Below are positions 16,935-26,464 of a stretch of 54,696 bases of DNA, one piece after another (within the stretch, counting starts at the first letter, position 1; each line of letters opens with the position of its first letter). The DNA lies in assembly GCA_021809845.1 (NCBI GenBank), contig JAJZJW010000005.1, forward strand, positions 84,019-138,714. The letters are read 5' to 3'. The notes beneath the pieces were generated by a model that saw only the letters and a program-made list of their open reading frames with translations, did not search any database and was not told the origin of the DNA. Made by a program: the position numbers and the translations under genes. Source of the DNA: a bacterium (GTDB taxonomy: Bacteria > SZUA-79 > Acidulodesulfobacterales > Acidulodesulfobacteraceae).

Positions 16935-18137
16935 TTAAAAGAACATTTTCCTTTTTGGTCCCTGCCGTTGCATGTGCTGGGAGTTATTAGACAAATTAAG
17001 TCCTGTTATAACTTCCGAACCTATTTTTATTTTTTTTGAGATTACTTCGGTATAGCTGTTATTATTAATCCCTAATTTGACAATAATAGGGACTGGTTTG
17101 TGTTTCTCTAAAATCCAGACTACGCCCTCTCCCGATTTTAATTTATCGGTAATTTTATTGATTATATATTTATTTTCATTGGTAGGAACGAACCTTAATG
17201 CCGTATTTGGCACGGCAACTGCATTAGATTTTTTTTTAATATAAATTTTTGGTATAGCAGTCATACCAGGTAACAGCAGATGATTTTTATTGTCAAAATA
17301 AATAGTAACGTTATAGCTGACAACACCTGAAACGGTCGTTGGATTGATTCGTACGTTATGTACATATCCGTAAAATGTTTTATCGGTGTATGCATATACC
17401 GTGAACGAAACCTTGTCGCCTTTTTTTATCCCCCCAAGGTCTGCTTCGTTAGTTGCAGTATCAATTTCCATTTTGCTTATATTTTCGCCAATCGTAAAAA
17501 GCGTCGGTGTCTGAAAACTTGATGCGACAGTCTGACCGACTGCCACTGCAACGTTTATAACAACGCCGTTAACGGGGGAATATATTTTACAGTAAGACAG
17601 ATTTGTTTTATCAATCTTTAGCTGAGATTTATCTGATGTTTCAATACTTTTTAAATATTTTAACTGAGCTATATCTTGAAGATAAACGCTTTTTGCATTT
17701 TGTTCGGTCGAATGGGATATTAAATCTTCCGCCCATAATTTTTTATCCCTGATGTATGTCAGTTTGTCGTAATTTAATAATGCAGTCTGTTTTTGGATAT
17801 TTGCCTGCGCCGATGACAATGCTGCTTCGTCCATGTTTACTTTTTCAATAAACGTTGTTGGGTCTATTTCGGCTAAAAGCTGACCTTTTTTTACTTTGGT
17901 ATTATACCATACGTCAAGTCGAGTTATAAGACCTGAAACTTGAGCCCCGACGTTTATTGTATGAACAGGGTTTATGGTGCCGGTCGTCAGTACCGATTTT
18001 TGGATAGTTATAGGTTTTATCTTATATAATTTATAAGAATATGACGGCGTGCCTGTTTTTTTTATCAAATACACAGCTAAACCAATAACTATCATAAGAA
18101 TAATAATGATTACGTATAATTTTTTCTTACTTTTCAT
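16935..18137 (-). CDS. macA: Periplasmic adaptor protein (MacA/HlyD family)
   Basis: A single N-terminal membrane anchor (VIIIILMIVIGLAVYLIKK, about 9-27) precedes the periplasmic part of this 400-residue protein. The order is as expected: a lipoyl/barrel-sandwich segment (VGAQVSGLITRLDVWYNTKV), an alpha-helical hairpin (about 95-180), the returning lipoyl half (IYSPVNGVVINVAVAVGQTV) and a beta-barrel domain with LLPGMTA. It links the MacB-like pump to the TolC-like channel encoded upstream. Substrates could be peptides, siderophores or lipids and cannot be inferred. Confidence 0.92.
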   Translation of the reverse strand: MKSKKKLYVIIIILMIVIGLAVYLIKKTGTPSYSYKLYKIKPITIQKSVLTTGTINPVHTINVGAQVSGLITRLDVWYNTKVKKGQLLAEIDPTTFIEKVNMDEAALSSAQANIQKQTALLNYDKLTYIRDKKLWAEDLISHSTEQNAKSVYLQDIAQLKYLKSIETSDKSQLKIDKTNLSYCKIYSPVNGVVINVAVAVGQTVASSFQTPTLFTIGENISKMEIDTATNEADLGGIKKGDKVSFTVYAYTDKTFYGYVHNVRINPTTVSGVVSYNVTIYFDNKNHLLLPGMTAIPKIYIKKKSNAVAVPNTALRFVPTNENKYIINKITDKLKSGEGVVWILEKHKPVPIIVKLGINNNSYTEVISKKIKIGSEVITGLNLSNNSQHMQRQGPKRKMFF

Positions 18138-18199
18138 TATATTTTAAATCTCCGTAAATTATATGCTTATAAAAGTTAATAAGCTGTTTGGTCAATGTA

Positions 18200-18335
18200 T
18201 TAATATGTTGCAATATGTCAAAATATGTTGCTCAAGCCAGAAGCTGAGATGTATCCGCTGCAATATAATATGCCAATCGGCTAATATGTTAATATGTTGC
18301 AATATGCCAATCGGTTAATCAATTAATCAGTTAAT
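18200..18335. repeat. Short direct repeats between the TolC-like and adaptor genes
   Basis: TTAATATGTTGCAATATG occurs near 18200 and again near 18289. TATGCCAATCGG occurs near 18269 and 18303. The copies are interleaved rather than a clean array. No gene is seen in this 242-base gap. Confidence 0.7.
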
Positions 18336-18379
18336 ATTCTTAGCGTTCAACTAATCTGTAAAAATTGCTTCATTTTAAA

Positions 18380-19939
18380 TTATTTTAAATAATGATGTAT
18401 TAGCAGACCAAGGTCTGAATATAGTTTAGTTTTTTCATAAAAATACGTAAATTTTGCATTTATATAATTGGTTTTGCTCGTTATATATTGAGAGTTTGCC
18501 GTTACAAGCTGTACCATTGAACCCACTCCGACCTGGTAGCTTTTAAGAGCCAGTTTATATGCCAGTTTTGAAGATATAAAAGATTGATAGAGAGCTTTTG
18601 CCGTCAAATATTGATTAATTATACTGTAATAATCATTGGTAATATTATAAATCAGGTTATTTTTAACTAATTTTTTATTCCATATATCACTGTTTAGCTG
18701 AGCTTTTGCAGCGCCTACCTGATTTTCCGTTAAAAATCCGTTAAATATAGGGATATTAATGGCTATCCCAGCCGAATAATTTCTATCTAAAGGAAAGGAT
18801 GAATTTTCTCCAGTATAATTAAAACTTGCGCTTAAAGAAGGATAATAACCTGAAATAGCCTGTTTTACCGAAGCATTAGACGATTTAACTGCAAAAGCTG
18901 CCTGCTTTAACTGAGGGTTATGTTTAAGTCCTTTTGACAGCAGGCTTTTTAATTTTGTTTTAAAAGGTTTAAACAATACAGAATTTATAAAATGGTATCT
19001 GACCTTATTTTCAGGCGATAAGCCTATAGAATTTAAAAGGGCAAGTTTTGCTATTTTCACATTAAAAGTAGAATTTATATAAGATGCTTTAGCGGTTTCC
19101 ATGGCAGCTTTTGCGGTTTCGGCGTCAAGCAGGTCTCCAGAACCTACTTTATAAAAAGCATAAGCTGATTTATACTGAATTTCATCGTTTTTCAAATTTT
19201 CTCTATCGGCTTTTTCTAATTGCTGAGCTTGAAAATACGATTCGAAATCAAATGCGACATTATATAAATCGTTATTAATAGTAAGATTATACGAGTATTT
19301 CTGACCCAGCATATTATATTTTGATTGAAGATAATTATAATAACGGGAACCAAAAGAATATAATTCCAGTGTTGCATTGATGCTTCCGCTGTAATTATTT
19401 ATAAAATAGTTTTGATTGACATTATGAATAAGTACTTGATTTCCAATAGTTTGAGCTTCACCAGCGTTGTTTACATTCATGACGGTTTCTTTGGTGAAAT
19501 CTGCATTAGCTGAAATTTGGGGATAATATTTATAGGTTGATTCGTTATTCAAATACACGTAATTAAGATAATTATATTTGCCCGATAATATACCAGGGTA
19601 ATTTGTCAATGCCAATTTTAGCGCTTGTTTAAGATTGATATATTTGTTGCTTATCTTTGTATTTTTATTTGTAATATTAATCTTAAATGTTTTTCTAAAC
19701 GCGGTTTGAGAAGCAGGGATAAGATAATTTTTGATATTGTTTCCAAAATGCCTGAAGCAGTTTGTTTTTCTTAAATTACCCGGCTGCTCCGGCGGTAATT
19801 GTTTTTTTGGATGTTTTAATGTGCCCGAATAAGATGCGGTAGGATAAGATAACGAAAAAATTAATGCACTGACTAAAAAAACGAAACATAATATAAAAAA
19901 TTTGGTATAATTAAACCTGCACCTTATTGTTGATTTCAT
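18380..19939 (-). CDS. tolC: TolC-like outer membrane efflux channel
   Basis: A signal peptide (hydrophobic core FFILCFVFLVSALIFSLSY, about 14-32) precedes a long helical protein of 519 residues with the internal duplication of outer-membrane efflux proteins. Each half has the typical ALKLALTNYPGI- or LKHNPQLKQA-type start and helices rich in Ala, Ser and Asn. The second half has YYPSLSASFNYTGE and VPIFNGFLTENQV-like strands. As the first gene of the minus-strand operon it provides the outer-membrane exit duct for the MacA-MacB-type pump, which implies a Gram-negative envelope. Confidence 0.92.
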   Translation of the reverse strand: MKSTIRCRFNYTKFFILCFVFLVSALIFSLSYPTASYSGTLKHPKKQLPPEQPGNLRKTNCFRHFGNNIKNYLIPASQTAFRKTFKINITNKNTKISNKYINLKQALKLALTNYPGILSGKYNYLNYVYLNNESTYKYYPQISANADFTKETVMNVNNAGEAQTIGNQVLIHNVNQNYFINNYSGSINATLELYSFGSRYYNYLQSKYNMLGQKYSYNLTINNDLYNVAFDFESYFQAQQLEKADRENLKNDEIQYKSAYAFYKVGSGDLLDAETAKAAMETAKASYINSTFNVKIAKLALLNSIGLSPENKVRYHFINSVLFKPFKTKLKSLLSKGLKHNPQLKQAAFAVKSSNASVKQAISGYYPSLSASFNYTGENSSFPLDRNYSAGIAINIPIFNGFLTENQVGAAKAQLNSDIWNKKLVKNNLIYNITNDYYSIINQYLTAKALYQSFISSKLAYKLALKSYQVGVGSMVQLVTANSQYITSKTNYINAKFTYFYEKTKLYSDLGLLIHHYLK

Positions 19940-19986
19940 AAAGACTTTTATTATTTTACATCAAATTTTCTATCGTTTTTTTATTT

Positions 19987-20137
<151 letters not shown>

Positions 20138-20229
20138 GCAATATTTTATTTATTATATTGTATTATATCATAAATCCAAACTAGACTAAAATATTTTATT
20201 TGTTGTATTGTTTTATATCATAAATCTAA

Positions 20230-20279
20230 GTCAACCACCCGCCGTTTAAGAAGCGTAGGGTTTGAAAAAGCCGGTTGAC
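20230..20279. mobile_element. Candidate solo end of an IS200/IS605-type element (palindromic)
   Basis: GTCAACC (20230-20236) and GGTTGAC (20273-20279) form a stem enclosing ACCC (20237-20240)/GGGT (20258-20261). The block stands out by its GC content in an AT-rich gap. Its wording (CCACCCGCCG, AAGAAGCGTAGGGTTTGA, GGTTGACAGGG) recalls the subterminal hairpins and the guide-RNA-like end of IS605/TnpB elements. No tnpA or tnpB is present, so it would be a relic or a non-autonomous end. A duplicated pair of AT-rich segments (about 20143 and 20191) lies just before it. Confidence 0.35.
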
Positions 20280-20374
20280 AGGGAGAATGAAACAAACTAC
20301 TAGTTAATATCTAATACCTAATATTTATTCACCTAATATTTATTTATCGCATTTATTTAAAAATAAAAATTAAT

Positions 20375-22009
20375 ATGGAAAATTTAAAATTTCATCTTAT
20401 AAGTCTTGGATGTCCTAAGAATCAGGTTGACTCCGAAGATATGTTTACTATTTTAAAAAAAGAAGGGCTTATTTTTAGTCCCGATATTTTAGGAAGCGAT
20501 ATATGTATAATAAATACATGCGGTTTTCTTGAGAAAGCCAGAAAAGAATCCATCGATGTAATAGTGGAAACTATCAATCACAAACTTGAAGGCGACACTA
20601 AACATATAATAGTAACGGGATGTATGGTCAACAACAATAAAGATGTTCTTATAAAAGATTTACCGGAAGTTGATTATTTTTTATCAACCTTTGACGAAAC
20701 TGCTATTGCCGATATTGCAAAAAAATTCAATACAAATACAAATTCAGATAATAAAACTGCTATTGCCGATATTGCAAAAAAACTCAATACAAATTCCAAT
20801 ATAAATATAAATTTTAATACAAATATAAATAAAAATCCCAATGCAGCTCTCAATATAAATGTAAATAGGGAGCAAATCCAAATTAATAAGAATGACAGCA
20901 ACAATGACCATACTAGCAATCAAGGCAATAATAATAGCCACAATAACAATTACAATAGCAATTACATTGGCAGCAACAAGCTAAATACAAATCGCAGCAA
21001 ACATAAAAATGCAGATGGCGGTAAATTTATTGAAAGAGAACACTTTAATTTAAAAAGAACGGCTTATTTAAAAATCTCCGAAGGGTGCGGCAGGAGCTGC
21101 TCTTTTTGTGTCATACCGTCAATAAGAGGGGATTATAAATCTAAAAAAATTGAGGAGTTGAAAAAAGAAGTATTATATTTGTCAGAAAACGGTGTAAAAG
21201 AATTAATAATAATTTCTCAGGATATTTCTTACTACGGCGTTGACCGCAATATAAAAGACGGATTATATATTTTATTAAAAGAACTGATAAAAATTAAGAA
21301 AATAAAATGGATAAGGCTTATGTACATTTACCCCGCTCTCATTACTGATAATCTAATATCGCTCATTAAAAATGAAGAGAAAATTCTTAAATATGCAGAT
21401 ATGCCCATTCAGCACATAAGTGACAATATATTAAAATTGATGAAAAGGTCAACTGATAAAAAAACTATATTAAAGTTTATCGAAAAATTTAAAACTGAAA
21501 TTCCCGATATCGCGTTAAGAACGTCCTTGATATGTGGTTTCCCCGGAGAAACCGAAGATGATTTTAATGAATTACTCTTATTTGTTAAAGAAATAAAGTT
21601 TGACAATCTCGGAGTTTTTAAATATTCAGACGAACAAAATGCAGCATCGTTTAAACTCAAAAATAAAATAGGCGTAAAATTAAAAAACGAAAGATATAAA
21701 ACGCTTATGGAGCTGCAAAATTCATTGCTGCCTGAAATATTTGCAAAATATAATGGAAAACAATATGAAGCGATTATAGATAATGAGAATAGCGGTAAAA
21801 ATATTATTCAGACAAGAACTTACTTTCAGGCACCGGATATAGACGGCTGCACTTATGTTTATTCTGAAAATAAAAGCGGAATGAACGGCGGAATAATCGA
21901 TGGCGGCGACATAAAAAAAATTGAAGAAGCCGATTTTTTACAGATAAAAATTACAAAACAAAAAAATTATGACTTATATGGAGTTGATTGCAGTGAAAAA
22001 AATTGTTAA
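20375..22009 (+). CDS. rimO: Ribosomal protein uS12 methylthiotransferase RimO with an Asn-rich insert
   Basis: RimO is a radical-SAM enzyme that methylthiolates an Asp of ribosomal protein S12. The diagnostic SLGCPKNQVDSE is at the N-terminus, followed by INTCGFLEKARKES and VTGCMVNN. The radical-SAM cysteines 238, 242 and 245 are in CGRSCSFC, followed by VIPSIRG. GFPGETEDDF and a C-terminal TRAM-like domain follow. It is 544 residues against about 440 in the family. The extra roughly 100 residues (about 110-220) lie between the two domains and are Asn-rich, starting with a 19-residue unit (TAIADIAKK...) repeated twice from a 57-bp DNA duplication at 20699-20812. Confidence 0.94.
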   Translation: MENLKFHLISLGCPKNQVDSEDMFTILKKEGLIFSPDILGSDICIINTCGFLEKARKESIDVIVETINHKLEGDTKHIIVTGCMVNNNKDVLIKDLPEVDYFLSTFDETAIADIAKKFNTNTNSDNKTAIADIAKKLNTNSNININFNTNINKNPNAALNINVNREQIQINKNDSNNDHTSNQGNNNSHNNNYNSNYIGSNKLNTNRSKHKNADGGKFIEREHFNLKRTAYLKISEGCGRSCSFCVIPSIRGDYKSKKIEELKKEVLYLSENGVKELIIISQDISYYGVDRNIKDGLYILLKELIKIKKIKWIRLMYIYPALITDNLISLIKNEEKILKYADMPIQHISDNILKLMKRSTDKKTILKFIEKFKTEIPDIALRTSLICGFPGETEDDFNELLLFVKEIKFDNLGVFKYSDEQNAASFKLKNKIGVKLKNERYKTLMELQNSLLPEIFAKYNGKQYEAIIDNENSGKNIIQTRTYFQAPDIDGCTYVYSENKSGMNGGIIDGGDIKKIEEADFLQIKITKQKNYDLYGVDCSEKNC

Positions 22010-22244
22010 AAATAAATAAAACAGGTCAAAACAATAAATGTAAAAAGTATATCTGCATTTAACATTTAACAGATGATATTATAACGGACAGGGTTATAAC
22101 GGATAGTATAATAACATACAGTCAGTACTGCAACACATACAGCACCAGTAATGTGCATTGCCATAATATACAGTACTATAACACAATACTGCAATATACA
22201 TACAGTACCATAATATAACATAATATAACGGACAGCATTAAAAC

Positions 22245-25200
22245 ATGAGTAATGGCGGCAATTCTATCAAAAACGATAACAAACTTGAGTTTCCCCATAT
22301 TTTCCAGCTATCCGCATCTGCAGGAAGCGGCAAAACACGCAATCTTTCTTTAAGATATGTTCAGTTTCTTTTATCTCCTAAAATAAAATCAAATAATACC
22401 AATACAAATAATTTAAATAATATTATAGCTATAACATTTACAAACAAAGCTTCAGGAGAAATGAAAGACCGCATCCTGAATCTGCTCAAGTCTATTGCTA
22501 TTGGAGATAAGTACGCAATAGAACAGATTAAAAAAGTGATACTTTTAGATGAAGAAAAAAAGAGCAATGCGGGTTCAGATGCGCACACTGATAACACCGA
22601 TATTGATTACACAAATTCCAAAGCAAATACCTATTTAGAAACCGGTGCCGTTATCGGCACAGTTGCCGATAACGTGAATTACGAAAACGCCGGCATTAGC
22701 GTCGGCATTAACACCTACGCGAATACAAAAAATATTGAAGAAAGGGCTCTGTCCATTGTAGATAATATTATTAAAAATTATTCAGATTTTAATGTAAAAA
22801 CGATAGACAGTTTTTTAACGGACATAATTAAAGCATCTTTGTTAGAGACTGAAATACGACCCGGGTTTAATATAGTTATGAATCCGATGCCTTACATAGA
22901 ATATGCGTTAGACAGCCTGCTTTCGAACGCATCCGGCGAAAACGAAGACAGTGAAATAAAAAATATGTTCCGGGAATTTATTAAAAATTACACGATTATA
23001 GAAGGTAAAAGTAATTTTAATCCTCGCAGGGCAATTATAGAGACAATAAAAGAATTAAGGAATATTGAAAATACGAAAGGTAAATATTTTATTGTTCCGC
23101 ATGATGAAGATTTTTTAATTAAATCGCATAATTATATAGAAAAAAATATTAAAAACATATATGAAAGACCTTTTGAAATAGATAATATATCTGATTGCGG
23201 CGGCAAATTGCAGGAATTGGCAAATTTAATAGACGATTTCAACAATATAGATATATTGGATGGCACTGAATTCCAATCAGCAGGAAAAACAAAGACGGTT
23301 TTCCAATCCCAATCTAAATCTAAATCTAAATCTAAAAAAATAGCATTAAATAAAAATGCGTTAAAAGGGTTAGCAAAAATCTCAAAAATGGATTTCAGTT
23401 CAGCTTATCTGCTTAAAAATAATATACGCCAAATTGTCACAAACGCTAAAAGCTTAGATAATTTATATAACTTATATAAATTAGATAACTTAGATAGGTT
23501 GGACAACTCAGACAATTTAGATAGGTTAGATAAATTAGACAAAAAATTAGATAAGGATAAGTTATATAAATTGAATGATTTAAGTTTAAGTACCGCATCT
23601 AAATCTAATTTTAATAACGAAGACAATCGTAAAGCGGCGCTTGTTTTAAACGAACTTCAGCAGGTATGGGATAGTATAAGAGTAAGTATTAAAAACATTA
23701 TTTTAACAATCAGCGGCATAAAATTTTATCCTTATATAAAAATATTGCAAGAAGTAAAAAAAATTATAACGGAAAAATCTAAAAATGACGGAAATATATT
23801 TATAGATGAATTAAAAATCAAAGTAAATGAATTGATAAGAGACAATAGAGTGCCTGAAATATATTTTAATATCGGAGAAAAGATTTATCATTATCTCGTG
23901 GATGAATTTCAGGATACAGACAGGCTTCAGTGGAAAAATATAAAAGCATTAGTTGGGAACAGCATTGCAAATGGGGGCACATTTTTTTATGTTGGAGACA
24001 AAAAACAGTCTATATATAGATTTAAAGGCGGAGACGCCGATTTATTCGATGAGGTTATGGACAATTTCCGCAGCGAAAATATTATTGATGAAAATAATTT
24101 TTATGAAGAAAAACTTTCTTATAATTTTAGGTCAAAAAAGGAACTTATAAGTTTTTTCAATAAGACTTTCAGCCCTGAAAATTTAGTTCTTCGTTTATTA
24201 TTAAATACTGATACAAAGGATGAAAATAGCGCGTATAAGCATGAATCTTGCAATCCAATTAATCCAATTAATTCTGCTGGAACTGATGATTCAATACAGA
24301 GCCATAATTCTGTTAAGTTTACTGAATTCCCTGATGCTAATAATTTTATTAATTTTATCCGTTCAGATTTAGCATATTCAGCCGATTATACAGATATAGA
24401 CAGTCTGGTAAATAAAAATATTGTACATCTTATAAATACTATATATAAGGACCATGCGCAGGAATCACCCGACGGGGTTATTAAAGAAATTAAAGAGGAG
24501 AGCTGCGGCGGCGGGCGCATTTATATAGAGCGGATTTTGGAAAAACAAAATGGAGACGAACAGAAAGAATATAAAAAGGCTGAGTATAGACAAACCGGGT
24601 ATATGCAAACAGAATATAAACAAACAGAATATATGCAGGCAGAATGTAAACAGACAGAATATATTAAAAATAGCGAAGAAAAATATATTTCGGAGAATGT
24701 GTGCAATGCCGGCGGCAATGATGATAATGATAATGCAGATAATGCAGATATATTTTCGGATAATACTTTAAATTCCCAGGAAATTAAAGAAATATGCTTA
24801 GAAAAAACTATAAATATAATACATGATGTAAAAACCAGAAATTATAAATATAAAGATATTGCAATACTTACACGCACAAACCAAGAATCAAGCGATATAG
24901 TTCTCAGACTTAAACGTGACGGGATACCGGCGGAATCGGAGCAAAATGCTGATATAAGAAATAACGCTCTGATTAAAGAGGTTATCAGTTTTATGAAATT
25001 TATAAATAAACCTTCCGACAATCTTTCCTTAATTAATTTTATAAGCGGCTCTATATTTACCTCCATATTTAATATGCCGGATTTTTCCGCCACCTTTAAA
25101 GATGAGCTCAATTATTTCGTTGCGCAAAATAGGGGTAAGAAGTTCATTTATTTGCATTTTAAAAAGTGGATGCAGGAATTATTGCAGAATAAGCATATTA

Positions 25201-26276
25201 ATATTAGCAATATAAGCAATGCAAACGACATAAACAATATAAATAATATAAATAGTACGAACGATATAAACAATATAAACAATATAAATAATATAAATAA
25301 TACAAATAATACAAGCAATATAAATAATACAAATAATACAAGCAATATAAATAATACAAATAATACAAGCAATATAAATAATACAAATAATACGAACAAT
25401 ATAACTAATATAAATATAAATAAGGCAAAAAATATTATCTGGGATTATTATTTTGAGCCTTTAATAAATAGTGCAGGCTATGACCCGCCTTATGATTTTG
25501 TATGTATGTTTTATCAAAAATTTAATATTTATGAAAATTTTAAAAATAATCTGGGATTTTTTATGCATCTGCTCGAGCTTTTAAAAAACAGGGAAGAGGA
25601 AAGCGAAAACAGCTTAGGTGTGTTTATAGATTTTTTTGAAAATGTCAAATCTGAAGAAAAGTTATTTTTAGTTAAGCTTAATTCAGACAAAGATGCTGTG
25701 AATGTTTTAACTATGCATAAGTCTAAAGGTTTACAGTTTAAGGCAGTTATTATCCCTTATGCAGGTTTAAAAATTGACAGTCCGAATAAAATAATAGTTG
25801 ATTATTTAAGTTCAAACAACATCGGCGGCAATGAGAGCCGCAATTACACTGAAGACGGTATCGCGCTTAATTACGCTGATAAAACGGGACAGAATTTCCT
25901 GCTAAGTATCATCAAGGGTATTATTGAAAATGATAAATTAAATTCAAATTATAGATTAAATTTAAATGATTCATTAAATTCAGGTATGTATTTAAATTCT
26001 ACGGCACGTTCAAAAATAATATCCGAACCAATTGCCGAAGAAAATAAAATTGTGATAAAATCTATAGTTTCATACATACGTCAAAAATCATTAAATTTTA
26101 TAGATGAATTAAATCTTTTTTATGTTACGCTGACAAGAGCCGAAAATGAACTTTATATTTTATTGCCGCCTAAAATAGGCAATCATAAAAACAGATTGAT
26201 AAATTTGTTCTTTGATGGCAGCATCGGCGGCAGAACTGATGGCAGCAGCAACGATAATATTATAAGTATTAATTAA
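22245..26276 (+). CDS. addA: UvrD/RecB-type helicase, AddA-like, without a visible nuclease domain
   Basis: A superfamily 1A helicase of 1343 residues. Motifs: Walker A SASAGSGKT with Lys30, Ia ITFTNKASGEM, II LVDEFQDTD (about 550), III VGDKKQSIYRFKGGD (about 583), IV YNFRSKKEL, V VLTMHKSKGLQFKAV (about 1155) and VI YVTLTRAENELY (about 1292). The protein ends about 50 residues after motif VI, so the C-terminal PD-(D/E)XK nuclease of AddA and RecB is missing. Length is inflated by low-complexity inserts: a Leu-Asp-rich repeat near 405-440, a QTEY-type pentapeptide repeat near 780-805 and an Asn-rich repeat near 985-1060. It is followed by an AddB-like gene, so the pair probably processes DNA double-strand breaks. 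Confidence 0.85.
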   Translation: MSNGGNSIKNDNKLEFPHIFQLSASAGSGKTRNLSLRYVQFLLSPKIKSNNTNTNNLNNIIAITFTNKASGEMKDRILNLLKSIAIGDKYAIEQIKKVILLDEEKKSNAGSDAHTDNTDIDYTNSKANTYLETGAVIGTVADNVNYENAGISVGINTYANTKNIEERALSIVDNIIKNYSDFNVKTIDSFLTDIIKASLLETEIRPGFNIVMNPMPYIEYALDSLLSNASGENEDSEIKNMFREFIKNYTIIEGKSNFNPRRAIIETIKELRNIENTKGKYFIVPHDEDFLIKSHNYIEKNIKNIYERPFEIDNISDCGGKLQELANLIDDFNNIDILDGTEFQSAGKTKTVFQSQSKSKSKSKKIALNKNALKGLAKISKMDFSSAYLLKNNIRQIVTNAKSLDNLYNLYKLDNLDRLDNSDNLDRLDKLDKKLDKDKLYKLNDLSLSTASKSNFNNEDNRKAALVLNELQQVWDSIRVSIKNIILTISGIKFYPYIKILQEVKKIITEKSKNDGNIFIDELKIKVNELIRDNRVPEIYFNIGEKIYHYLVDEFQDTDRLQWKNIKALVGNSIANGGTFFYVGDKKQSIYRFKGGDADLFDEVMDNFRSENIIDENNFYEEKLSYNFRSKKELISFFNKTFSPENLVLRLLLNTDTKDENSAYKHESCNPINPINSAGTDDSIQSHNSVKFTEFPDANNFINFIRSDLAYSADYTDIDSLVNKNIVHLINTIYKDHAQESPDGVIKEIKEESCGGGRIYIERILEKQNGDEQKEYKKAEYRQTGYMQTEYKQTEYMQAECKQTEYIKNSEEKYISENVCNAGGNDDNDNADNADIFSDNTLNSQEIKEICLEKTINIIHDVKTRNYKYKDIAILTRTNQESSDIVLRLKRDGIPAESEQNADIRNNALIKEVISFMKFINKPSDNLSLINFISGSIFTSIFNMPDFSATFKDELNYFVAQNRGKKFIYLHFKKWMQELLQNKHINISNISNANDINNINNINSTNDINNINNINNINNTNNTSNINNTNNTSNINNTNNTSNINNTNNTNNITNININKAKNIIWDYYFEPLINSAGYDPPYDFVCMFYQKFNIYENFKNNLGFFMHLLELLKNREEESENSLGVFIDFFENVKSEEKLFLVKLNSDKDAVNVLTMHKSKGLQFKAVIIPYAGLKIDSPNKIIVDYLSSNNIGGNESRNYTEDGIALNYADKTGQNFLLSIIKGIIENDKLNSNYRLNLNDSLNSGMYLNSTARSKIISEPIAEENKIVIKSIVSYIRQKSLNFIDELNLFYVTLTRAENELYILLPPKIGNHKNRLINLFFDGSIGGRTDGSSNDNIISIN
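25295..25395. repeat. 27-bp in-frame repeat encoding Asn/Thr/Ile inside the AddA-like gene
   Basis: AATACAAATAATACAAGC recurs at 27-base intervals in about three copies, encoding NINNTNNTS units. It lies within a longer Asn-Ile-rich tract from about 25195 to 25420. The reading frame is preserved. Confidence 0.85.
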
Positions 26277-26350
26277 TAAATCCGTATAAATAAATAACTA
26301 TAAAAAATAATTAATACCAAATTAATAACAAATACCAAATTAATTGAATA

Positions 26351-26440
26351 ATATCAAATTAATACACTAACATCAAATAATACATTAATATCAAATTAAT
26401 ACACTAACATCAAATAATACATTAATACCAAATTAATACC
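26351..26440. repeat. 37-bp tandem repeat between the AddA- and AddB-like genes
   Basis: Units begin ATATCAAATTAATACACTAA at 26351 and 26388, with a diverged partial third copy from about 26425. The array fills most of the 188-base gap, so the two genes are not tightly coupled even though they are on the same strand. Confidence 0.8.
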
Positions 26441-26464
26441 GAAAAATAACGTAGAATAATTGCA

